DNA from: Mycobacterium sp. 1081908.1
GTDB taxonomy: Bacteria; Actinomycetota; Actinomycetes; Mycobacteriales; Mycobacteriaceae
Assembly (NCBI RefSeq): GCF_001673535.1
Contig: NZ_LZLY01000034.1
Location: 48,670-112,669, forward strand
Direction of reading: 5' to 3'
Length of the DNA stretch: 64,000 nucleotides
In this document: positions 56,123 to 64,000 of the stretch, one piece after another
How the letters are laid out: every line of letters begins with the position of its first letter
How positions within the stretch are numbered: the first letter of the stretch is position 1
Notes under the pieces: model-generated
What the model saw: the letters and a program-made list of their open reading frames with translations, nothing else
Database searches by the model: none
Told to the model about the DNA's origin: nothing
Program-made: the position numbers and the translations under genes

Positions 56123-56929
56123 ATGACCAGCACCGACTCGATCACGGGCACGCCACCCGACGCGGCGACCGGCAAGCCGCAGCGCCGTGGGTTCGGCATC
56201 GACGTCGGCGGCAGCGGCATCAAGGGCGGCATCGTCGACATGGACACCGGGCTGCTCATCGGCGAACGCATCAAGGTGCTGACCCCGCAGCCCGCGACGC
56301 CGGCGGCCGTCGCCAAGGCCATTGCCGAGGTCGTCAACGGGTTCGGCTGGACCGGGCCGCTGGGGGTGACCTATCCCGGCGTCGTGACCCACGGCGTCGT
56401 CCAGACGGCGGCTAACGTGGACAAGGCGTGGATCGGCACCAACGCGCGCGACGTCATCAGCGCCGAACTGAACGGCCAGGACGTCACGATCCTCAACGAC
56501 GCGGACGCCGCCGGGCTGGCCGAGGAGCGCTACGGCGCGGGCCGCGAACAAACGGGGCTGGTGGTGCTGCTCACCTTCGGCACGGGGATCGGATCCGCGG
56601 TCATCCACAACGGGACGCTGATTCCCAATACCGAATTCGGCCACCTCGAGGTCGGCGGCAAAGAGGCCGAGCAGCGCGCGGCGTCGTCGGTCAAAGAGCG
56701 CAACGGCTGGAGCTACGAAAAGTGGACCCACCAGGTAACACGGGTGCTGGTGGCCATCGAAAACGCGATCTGGCCGGATTTGTTCATCGCGGGCGGCGGC
56801 ATCAGCCGCAAGGCCGACAAATGGCTGCCGCTGCTTCGAAATCGCACCCCGGTGGTGGCCGCCGCCTTGCAAAACACCGCCGGCATCGTGGGAGCGGCGA
56901 TGGCCGCGACCTCCGATGTGACGCACTGA
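56123..56929 (+). CDS. ppgK: Polyphosphate glucokinase
   Basis: 268 residues from ATG 56123 after GAGGAG. ROK-type ATP/polyP kinase: phosphate loop [36 protein letters not shown] with the catalytic Asp, [28 protein letters not shown], and the late [11 protein letters not shown]. Phosphorylates glucose with polyphosphate or ATP. Orthologue of Rv2702. Confidence 0.96.
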   Translation: MTSTDSITGTPPDAATGKPQRRGFGIDVGGSGIKGGIVDMDTGLLIGERIKVLTPQPATPAAVAKAIAEVVNGFGWTGPLGVTYPGVVTHGVVQTAANVDKAWIGTNARDVISAELNGQDVTILNDADAAGLAEERYGAGREQTGLVVLLTFGTGIGSAVIHNGTLIPNTEFGHLEVGGKEAEQRAASSVKERNGWSYEKWTHQVTRVLVAIENAIWPDLFIAGGGISRKADKWLPLLRNRTPVVAAALQNTAGIVGAAMAATSDVTH

Positions 56930-56967
56930 ATTTTGCCCGGTAGGCCGGTGGAAGCGTCCGCTGTCGT

Positions 56968-57086
56968 TACAATGGTGCTCGGCGACCGCCCGACTGAAAG
57001 CGTGCGAGCACTCACGCTGATCTCCAACGCCGACATTCGACATAGCAGACACTTTCGGTTGACCATGCCCAAACCCACCGAAAGTG
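56968..57086 (+). promoter_or_regulatory. sigA leader: -10-like element and 10-bp inverted repeat
   Basis: TACAAT at 56968-56973 is a good -10 element; no strong -35 is seen. In the leader, cactttcggt (57050-57059) and accgaaagtg (57077-57086) are perfect inverted repeats separated by 17 bases, ending 21 bp before the sigA GTG. They might form an RNA stem or bind a regulator. A third gactgaaag lies at 56991. Confidence 0.5.
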
Positions 57087-57107
57087 CGTCCGACCGAAGG
57101 GGTGTAA

Positions 57108-58664
<1,557 letters not shown>

Positions 58665-58667
58665 CGC

Positions 58668-59078
58668 TCAAGCGAGCCGCTCCAGCTCGCCGCTCGGGTC
58701 GTAGTACAGCTCCTGGCGGGCGATCCGGCCGTCGCGGTAGCGGTAGACCACCACGTAGGTCGAGCGCAGGCGTTGCCCACCCTGGTCCCAGTCGAATTCG
58801 ACGCGCACGAACGCCGCGTCCCCGCCCGGGGCTATCGCGTGTTCGACCGCCTCGTAGCGGATGTCCGAGCAGCCGTCGATGGTGAGCGCGATGAACTCGA
58901 GCGTGCGCTCGACGCCGTCGATCCGTTCCGGCCAGCCGAAGAGGCGCACCGTCGGGCTCACGTACACCACGTCGGGCTGGTAGAGGTCCCGCGCGATCGA
59001 CGGATCACGCACCGCGAACGCCCGCGCGAAGCGTTCCTCCTGCGCGATGAGCGCGTCCTCCGAGATGCCGGGCATCAT
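58668..59078 (-). CDS. SnoaL/NTF2-like protein, 136 aa
   Basis: ATG 59078 (MMPGISEDALIAQEERFARA). The cone-shaped NTF2 fold is indicated by ARDLYQPDVVYVSPTVRLFG, TLEFIALTIDGCSDIRYE and the closing strands STYVVVYRYRDGRIARQELY. Such proteins bind or isomerise small molecules; the ligand is unknown. It converges with sigA with 3 bp between stops. M. tuberculosis has no gene that I recall in this position. Confidence 0.82.
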   Translation of the reverse strand: MMPGISEDALIAQEERFARAFAVRDPSIARDLYQPDVVYVSPTVRLFGWPERIDGVERTLEFIALTIDGCSDIRYEAVEHAIAPGGDAAFVRVEFDWDQGGQRLRSTYVVVYRYRDGRIARQELYYDPSGELERLA

Positions 59079-59276
59079 CGGACCAACCCGAGCGCCTGAC
59101 AGTACCTGTCGATTACCACGAAAACTCCTTGCGCCGTGGGGATTCCGATGTCCGGCGTGCCGATGTTGACCGGCGTCACCGTAAACGCGCTGCTTTGCCC
59201 ACACAGCACTCCTACCACCGCCGGGTGCGCGCGTAAAGCCTTTGGTGGCCAAGCCAATCGCGCGTAGCGTGACCGC

Positions 59277-59654
59277 ATGCCAATCAACCGAACCATGGTG
59301 TCGTCCGGCTCCGAATTCGAGGGGGCGGTCGGTTATTCGCGCGCGGTGCGCGTCGGCCCGCTCGTGGCGGTGGCCGGAACGACCGGCGCCGGAGCGGCCG
59401 GTGATATCGCCGCCCAGGCCCGAGACGCCCTGCGGCACATCGAGATTGCGCTGCAGCAGGCCGGTGCCGCGCTCACCGACGTGGTGCGCACCCGCATCTT
59501 CGTGACCGATATTTCGCGCTGGCGTGAGGTCGCGGCGGTGCACGCCGAGATCTTCGGCGAGATCCGTCCGGTCGCCACCATGGTCGAGGTCACGGCGTTG
59601 ATCGCACCCGAGCTCCTGGTGGAGATCGAGGCCGACGCCTACGTCGAGCCCTGA
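59277..59654 (+). CDS. RidA (YjgF/YER057c) family protein, Rv2704 orthologue
   Basis: 125 residues. VSSGSEFEGAVGYSRAVRVG, VAVAGTTGAGAAGDIAAQAR, DVVRTRIFVTDISRWREVAA and VEVTALIAPELLVEIEADAY define the RidA fold. The Arg in VRTRIF needed for enamine/imine deaminase activity is present. Removes reactive 2-aminoacrylate-type intermediates. Overlaps the convergent DUF952 gene by 16 bp. Confidence 0.9.
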   Translation: MPINRTMVSSGSEFEGAVGYSRAVRVGPLVAVAGTTGAGAAGDIAAQARDALRHIEIALQQAGAALTDVVRTRIFVTDISRWREVAAVHAEIFGEIRPVATMVEVTALIAPELLVEIEADAYVEP

Positions 59655-60007
59655 GGCCGCGCGACCGGCGCGAAGGTGCCGTCGGGCTCCGTGCGATAGG
59701 CGGTGACCCGGATCACAGCCCGGGCCGGCAGCGGCCCGTACAGGTGCGGGAACAGCATGGACTCCGGATCCGTCGCCACCCCCGGCTCCCAGCGCACCGG
59801 CGAGTCCAGCAGCGCGGGGTCGATGTGCAACAGGACGAGGTCGTCGCGGCCGCGGTAGAGCCGGGTGGCCGGCAGATGCACCTGCTCGGGCGTCGAGAGA
59901 TGGATGAATCCGGGCGGGTGATCAGGCTGAATTCCGCCCTGGTCGCGGGCGCGGGACCACTGCTCGCGCCCGCACAGGTGCACCAGGACGCCGGCCGGGA
60001 GGGTCAC
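59639..60007 (-). CDS. DUF952 protein
   Basis: 122 residues. Typical DUF952 phrases: VLVHLCGREQWSRARDQGGI, FIHLSTPEQVHLPATRLYRG, VLLHIDPALLDSPVRWEPG and FPHLYGPLPARAVIRVTAYR. The fold is ART-like and widely distributed; no activity is established. Converges with the RidA gene. Confidence 0.87.
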   Translation of the reverse strand: MTLPAGVLVHLCGREQWSRARDQGGIQPDHPPGFIHLSTPEQVHLPATRLYRGRDDLVLLHIDPALLDSPVRWEPGVATDPESMLFPHLYGPLPARAVIRVTAYRTEPDGTFAPVARPQGST

Positions 60008-60115
60008 AGTCGGTCAGCTTAAAACCCGTGAGAAACGACACACCCGATAACGATCGGGGAACAAGGCGAAAACGCCACACGTCTGAGACAGTGAATGTAC
60101 GAGAACGGAGAAGCC

Positions 60116-60301
60116 ATGCACGCAACTCTGACCAGTCCCGAGCTCACCAGAGCGGACCGCTGCGACCGCTGCGGTGCCGCTGCTCGAGTCCGCGCCAAGC
60201 TGCCTTCCGGACTTGAGCTTCTCTTCTGCCAGCACCACGCGAACCAGCACCAGTCGAAGCTGACCGAGCAGGACGCCGTGCTGGAGGTCAGCGAAAGCTA
60301 G
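60116..60301 (+). CDS. Small zinc-ribbon protein (DUF7455-like), 61 aa
   Basis: ATG 60116 follows CGGAGAAG. One compact domain: RADRCDRCGAAARVRAKLPS (CxxC) and LELLFCQHHANQHQSKL (C-x-H-H), a likely Cys3His zinc knuckle. Such small proteins are very conserved next to sigA/sigB in actinobacteria and of unknown function. Confidence 0.8.
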   Translation: MHATLTSPELTRADRCDRCGAAARVRAKLPSGLELLFCQHHANQHQSKLTEQDAVLEVSES

Positions 60302-60366
60302 TCCAGCCGAACTCACCCCTGGGCAATGTGGGCTGCGCGGGCGGTCATCGGTAATGCTGGACGGGT

Positions 60367-61353
60367 ATGAGCGTCCAAGCCGCGCGGCCGTCGCGCCACC
60401 ACGTCTGGCGAATCTCTCTTAGAGCCCTGGCCAAAAGCTGGGACGACTCCATTTTCTCCGAGTCGGCCCAGGCGGGATTCTGGTCGGCGCTTTCCACGCC
60501 GCCGCTGCTGTTGGGAATGCTGGGCAGCTTGGCCTACGTGGCACCGCTGTTCGGGAAGGACACGCTGTCCGCGATCGAGAAAAGCATCATCTCGACCGCG
60601 CACAGCTTCTTCTCGCCGAGCGTCGTCAACGAGATCATCGAGCCGACCATCCGCGACATCACCGCCAACGCGCGCGGCGAAGTGGTGTCGCTCGGCTTTC
60701 TGATCTCGCTGTGGGCCGGGTCGTCGGCGATCTCGTCGTTCGTCGACGCCGTGGTCGAGGCCCACGACCAGACCCCGCTGCGACACCCGGTGCGGCAGCG
60801 CTTCTTCTCGCTGTTCCTCTACGTGGTGATGCTGGTGTTCGCGGTGGTGGCCGCGCCGGTGATGGTGGTGGGCCCGCGCAAGGTGAGCGAACACATCCCG
60901 GTCGGGCTGGCCAACGTGCTGCGCTACGGCTATTACCCGGCGCTGATCCTCGGCCTGATGATCGGGATCATGCTCCTGTATCGGGTGGCGCTGCCGGTGC
61001 CGCTGCCGAGCCATCGGCTGGTGCTGGGCGCCATCCTGGCCACGGCGGTGTTCCTGATCGCCACGCTGGGCCTGCGCTTTTACCTGAGGTGGATCACCAG
61101 CACCGGTTACACCTACGGCGCGCTGTCCACGCCGATCGCGTTCCTGCTGTTCGCGTTCTTCGGCGGTTTCGCGATCATGCTCGGCGCCGAGCTCAACGCC
61201 GCCGTCCAGGAGGAATTCCCCGCGCCGAGGACCCATGCCCATCGGCTGCGCAACTGGCTGCTGACGCGCAGGCCCGGCCCGAAGCGGATAGCGGATTTGC
61301 CCGCGGCGCCCGCGACGCCGCCCGACGTGGCGGCGGCCGAGCCTCCGGCCTGA
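60367..61353 (+). CDS. YihY/BrkB-family membrane protein, Rv2707 orthologue
   Basis: 328 residues with six or seven helices: WRISLRALAKSWDDSIFSES, LISLWAGSSAISSFVDAVVE, FFSLFLYVVMLVFAVVAAP, YPALILGLMIGIMLLYRVAL and FLLFAFFGGFAIMLGAELNA. The last phrase is the YihY signature. The family was once thought to be RNase BN; transport or lipid functions are suggested but not proven. The stop abuts the DUF3039 gene on the other strand. Confidence 0.9.
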   Translation: MSVQAARPSRHHVWRISLRALAKSWDDSIFSESAQAGFWSALSTPPLLLGMLGSLAYVAPLFGKDTLSAIEKSIISTAHSFFSPSVVNEIIEPTIRDITANARGEVVSLGFLISLWAGSSAISSFVDAVVEAHDQTPLRHPVRQRFFSLFLYVVMLVFAVVAAPVMVVGPRKVSEHIPVGLANVLRYGYYPALILGLMIGIMLLYRVALPVPLPSHRLVLGAILATAVFLIATLGLRFYLRWITSTGYTYGALSTPIAFLLFAFFGGFAIMLGAELNAAVQEEFPAPRTHAHRLRNWLLTRRPGPKRIADLPAAPATPPDVAAAEPPA

Positions 61354-61593
61354 TCAGTCCCTCTTGAGGTGCTCGTAGATCCGCTTGCACTCCGGGCAGA
61401 CCGGGGAGCCGGGCTTGGCGGCCCGGGTGACGGGAAACACCTCGCCGCACAACGCCACCACGTGGTTGCCCATGACCGCGCTCTCGGCGATCTTGTCCTT
61501 CTTGACGTAGTGGAAGTACTTCGGGGTATCGCTGCCGGTCCCGTCGTCGACGCGTTCGTCGGTCTCGGTGCGTTCGATCGTCTGGGTCTGCAT
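61354..61593 (-). CDS. DUF3039 protein, Rv2708c orthologue
   Basis: 79 residues. YFHYVKKDKIAESAVMGNHV, ALCGEVFPVTRAAKPGSPVC and CPECKRIYEHLKRD make the DUF3039 pattern, with three Cys and a His that can hold zinc. Always close to sigB in actinobacteria. Function unknown. Confidence 0.88.
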   Translation of the reverse strand: MQTQTIERTETDERVDDGTGSDTPKYFHYVKKDKIAESAVMGNHVVALCGEVFPVTRAAKPGSPVCPECKRIYEHLKRD

Positions 61594-61656
61594 GCCTCAC
61601 ATTGTGCCCCCTGACTCGCCGGTACCGGAATCGATTGGTTGTGGGACAGTGGAGAT

Positions 61657-62040
61657 ATGAAGCGCGGCGAAGAGCCAGGGTTCGACGGCTTCGACGACAC
61701 CAGCCGCCCCGTCCTGATCACCTCGGCCGCCCCCTCGTACGAGGAGGAGCATCGCGCCCGGGTGCGGAAGTACCTGACCCTGATGGCGTTTCGGATCCCG
61801 GCGCTCATTCTGGCCGCCGTCGCCTACGGCGCCTGGCACAACGGACTGATCTCGCTGCTGATCGTGGCGGCCTCGGTGCCGTTGCCGTGGATGGCGGTGC
61901 TGATCGCCAACGACCGGCCGCCGCGCCGCAAGGACGAGCCCAGGCGGTTCGAGCAGGAGCGGCGGCGCACCCCCCTGTTCCCCACGGCCGAGCACCCCGC
62001 GCTCGAGCCGCGGCGACCCCGCCACGAGGGTTCCGGCTAA
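61657..62040 (+). CDS. DUF3099 membrane protein, Rv2709 orthologue
   Basis: 127 residues from ATG 61657; an in-frame GTG at 61639 is an alternative start. PVLITSAAPSYEEEHRARVR is the conserved DUF3099 entry, followed by two membrane helices (LTLMAFRIPALILAAVAYGA, GLISLLIVAASVPLPWMAVL) and the cytosolic NDRPPRRKDEPRR. Upstream neighbour of sigB. Function unknown. Confidence 0.86.
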   Translation: MKRGEEPGFDGFDDTSRPVLITSAAPSYEEEHRARVRKYLTLMAFRIPALILAAVAYGAWHNGLISLLIVAASVPLPWMAVLIANDRPPRRKDEPRRFEQERRRTPLFPTAEHPALEPRRPRHEGSG

Positions 62041-62124
62041 GCGCCCGCGCGGCGCACTTCTCAGGACATTCTCAGGTCGTCGGCACATCTGTGCACGTCA
62101 AGGCGTGTGAGATCGCGACCGGGC

Positions 62125-62151
62125 GGGAACTCCCAGGGCGGATCCATCGTT
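62125..62151 (+). promoter_or_regulatory. SigE/SigH-type promoter before sigB
   Basis: GGGAAC (62125-62130) and CGTT (62148-62151) are separated by 17 bp, which fits the GGAAC-N17/18-CGTT promoters used by SigE and SigH. sigB of M. tuberculosis is transcribed from such a promoter under stress. The ATG lies 38 bp downstream of CGTT. Confidence 0.78.
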
Positions 62152-62189
62152 GGACTTCATGACAGTGCAAAGCCGAACGGGAGGTCGCT

Positions 62190-63149
62190 ATGGCGAACGC
62201 CAGCACAAGCAGGATCGACGGCGATCTGGATGCTCAAAGCCCCGCAGCGGACCTAGTGCGCGTGTATCTCAATGGCATCGGTAAGACGGCGCTGCTGAAC
62301 GCGGCGGGTGAGGTCGAGCTGGCCAAGCGGATCGAGGCCGGCCTGTATGCCGAGCATCTGCTGGAGACTCGTAAGCGACTCGGCGAGAACCGCAAACGGG
62401 ACCTGGAGGCCGTCGCGCGCGATGGCCAGGCGGCGCGCCGCCACCTGCTGGAAGCGAACCTGCGCCTGGTGGTTTCGCTGGCCAAGCGCTACACGGGTCG
62501 GGGGATGCCGCTGCTGGACCTCATCCAGGAGGGCAACCTCGGTCTGATCCGCGCGATGGAGAAGTTCGACTACACAAAGGGATTCAAGTTCTCCACCTAT
62601 GCAACGTGGTGGATCCGCCAGGCCATCACCCGCGGCATGGCCGACCAGAGCCGCACCATCCGGCTGCCGGTCCACCTCGTCGAGCAGGTCAACAAGCTGG
62701 CGCGGATCAAGCGGGAGATGCACCAGAACCTCGGCCGCGAAGCCACCGACGAGGAACTCGCCGCCGAATCCGGCATCCCGGTCGAGAAGATCAACGACCT
62801 GCTCGAGCACAGCCGCGACCCGGTGAGCCTGGACATGCCCGTCGGCTCCGAGGAAGAGGCCCCGCTGGGCGACTTCATCGAGGACGCCGAGGCGATGTCC
62901 GCCGAGAACGCGGTGATCGCCGAGCTGCTGCACACCGACATCCGCAGTGTGCTGGCCACTCTCGACGAGCGCGAGCACCAGGTCATCCGGTTGCGCTTCG
63001 GCCTGGACGACGGCCAGCCGCGCACGCTGGACCAGATCGGCAAGCTGTTCGGGCTGTCCCGCGAGCGGGTCCGCCAGATCGAGCGTGACGTGATGTCGAA
63101 GCTGCGCAACGGCGAGCGCGCCGATCGGTTGCGGTCGTACGCCAGCTGA
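62190..63149 (+). CDS. sigB: Stress and stationary-phase sigma factor SigB
   Basis: 319 residues. Group 2 sigma: region 1.2 [20 protein letters not shown], region 2 [20 protein letters not shown] and [20 protein letters not shown], region 3 and the [23 protein letters not shown]. It lacks the long N-terminus of SigA. GGGAGG precedes ATG 62190. Orthologue of Rv2710. Confidence 0.97.
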   Translation: MANASTSRIDGDLDAQSPAADLVRVYLNGIGKTALLNAAGEVELAKRIEAGLYAEHLLETRKRLGENRKRDLEAVARDGQAARRHLLEANLRLVVSLAKRYTGRGMPLLDLIQEGNLGLIRAMEKFDYTKGFKFSTYATWWIRQAITRGMADQSRTIRLPVHLVEQVNKLARIKREMHQNLGREATDEELAAESGIPVEKINDLLEHSRDPVSLDMPVGSEEEAPLGDFIEDAEAMSAENAVIAELLHTDIRSVLATLDEREHQVIRLRFGLDDGQPRTLDQIGKLFGLSRERVRQIERDVMSKLRNGERADRLRSYAS

Positions 63150-63180
63150 GGCCCTCCAACCAGAGCCAGGTAGCAAGTCG

Positions 63181-63210
63181 GTATGCCCGCCGCGCCCGCG
63201 GCGGGCATAC
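63181..63210 (+). terminator. Perfect 13-bp hairpin after sigB
   Basis: Arms gtatgcccgccgc (63181-63193) and gcggcgggcatac (63198-63210) enclose gccc. The stem lies 31 bp after the sigB stop and 84 bp before ideR. No T-run follows, as is usual for mycobacterial intrinsic terminators. It would separate sigB from ideR transcripts. Confidence 0.8.
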
Positions 63211-63293
63211 TGCTTGCCGGGGACATCCGCAGGAGGCGTTGGACCCATTCGCGCAGCTGGCCAAGTAGACTCAGCGTCAATGGAGGGTGCTGG

Positions 63294-63989
63294 ATGAACG
63301 AGCTGGTTGATACCACCGAGATGTACCTGCGGACCATCTACGACCTCGAGGAAGAGGGCGTGACGCCGCTGCGCGCCCGGATCGCCGAACGCCTCGAACA
63401 AAGCGGTCCGACCGTCAGCCAGACCGTGTCCCGCATGGAGCGCGATGGGCTGCTCCACGTCGCCGGCGACCGCCACCTGGAGCTCACCGACAAGGGCCGG
63501 GCGCTGGCCATCGCGGTGATGCGCAAGCACCGCCTCGCCGAACGATTGCTCGTCGACGTCATCGGGGTGCCTTGGGAGGAAGTGCACGCCGAGGCGTGCC
63601 GGTGGGAGCACGTGATGAGCGAGGAGGTCGAGCGGCGGCTGGTGAAGGTGCTCAACAACCCGACCACCTCCCCGTTCGGCAACCCGATCCCGGGCCTGCT
63701 GGACCTCGGGGTGGGCCCCGACTCGGGCGCCGACGGCATCAACCTCGTCCGGCTGACCGAGCTGCCCGCCGGATCTCCGGTGGCGGTGGTCGTCCGCCAG
63801 CTCACCGAACACGTCCAGGGCGACATCGACCTGATCACCCGCCTCAAGGACGCCGGCGTCGTTCCCAACGCCCGGGTCACCGTCGAGACCAGTCCGGCCG
63901 GCGGCGGGGTCACCATCCTCATTCCCGGCCACGAGAACGTCACCCTGCCGCACGAGATGGCGCACGCCGTCAAGGTCGAGAAGGTCTGA
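63294..63989 (+). CDS. ideR: Iron-dependent repressor IdeR
   Basis: 231 residues. N-terminal winged HTH ([20 protein letters not shown]), then the dimerisation/metal domain. The ancillary site residues H79, E83, H98 and the primary site M10, C102, E105, H106 are all in place, and the SH3-like C-terminal domain (from about 150) is complete. With Fe2+ it represses siderophore genes and activates storage genes. Orthologue of Rv2711. Confidence 0.97.
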   Translation: MNELVDTTEMYLRTIYDLEEEGVTPLRARIAERLEQSGPTVSQTVSRMERDGLLHVAGDRHLELTDKGRALAIAVMRKHRLAERLLVDVIGVPWEEVHAEACRWEHVMSEEVERRLVKVLNNPTTSPFGNPIPGLLDLGVGPDSGADGINLVRLTELPAGSPVAVVVRQLTEHVQGDIDLITRLKDAGVVPNARVTVETSPAGGGVTILIPGHENVTLPHEMAHAVKVEKV

Positions 63990-64000
63990 GCGGCTAGCCC

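Overview
The window comes from a slow-growing Mycobacterium. It is GC-rich, and from about 25.4 kb to the end it follows the Mycobacterium tuberculosis order clpC2 - ribD - aftC - msrB - hem genes - echA15 - dxs - ceoB/ceoC - dut - cei - suhB - ppgK - sigA - sigB - ideR (roughly Rv2667 to Rv2711). A PE_PGRS gene points to a species that keeps that family and argues against a typical M. avium. No marker here fixes the species.
1-2.0 kb: the tail of an NHL-repeat protein, a seven-bladed YVTN lipoprotein, and four tRNA genes (Val-CAC on the minus strand; Gly-GCC, Cys-GCA and Val-GAC on the plus strand).
2.0-13.7 kb: an integrated, phage-derived element bounded by a 28-bp repeat of the 3' end of tRNA-Val-GAC. 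It carries a tyrosine integrase, an excisionase-like HTH protein, a truncated DUF3631 ATPase, an HNH nuclease and small and large terminase subunits in tightly overlapping minus-strand genes. No portal, capsid or tail gene is visible, so it resembles a satellite (PICI-like) rather than a full prophage. Where the head genes would be expected sits a cargo block: two different PD-(D/E)XK-type nuclease proteins pointing inward, around a HExxH peptidase-like protein, a GNAT protein and a 68-residue protein. This is the best candidate for an undescribed (anti-phage?) system. A hairpin that hides the Shine-Dalgarno of the excisionase gene and a three-stem leader before a small membrane protein are further unusual structures.
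13.7-25.4 kb: species-variable chromosome with several small secreted proteins (three of the DUF732 type), a lipoprotein, a glycosyltransferase, a CDF metal transporter, an alpha/beta hydrolase, a transglutaminase-like protein, a fatty-acyl-AMP ligase (FadD) and an AGCS amino-acid:cation symporter.
25.4-64 kb: conserved core. clpC2 has two matched GTCAAC-N5-GTTGAC operators around a strong promoter. ribD, a lipoprotein hydrolase, aftC and msrB run together. A PE_PGRS and an amidohydrolase are inserted before the haem block hemE-hemY-hemQ-methyltransferase. Then come RNase D-like, dxs, a CPA1 antiporter, a TrmA-like methyltransferase, an APC permease, the potassium-channel regulators ceoB/ceoC, the dut region, cei (with a perfect Crp-type palindrome upstream), suhB, ppgK, the principal sigma factor sigA, sigB with a SigE/SigH-type promoter, and the iron repressor ideR.
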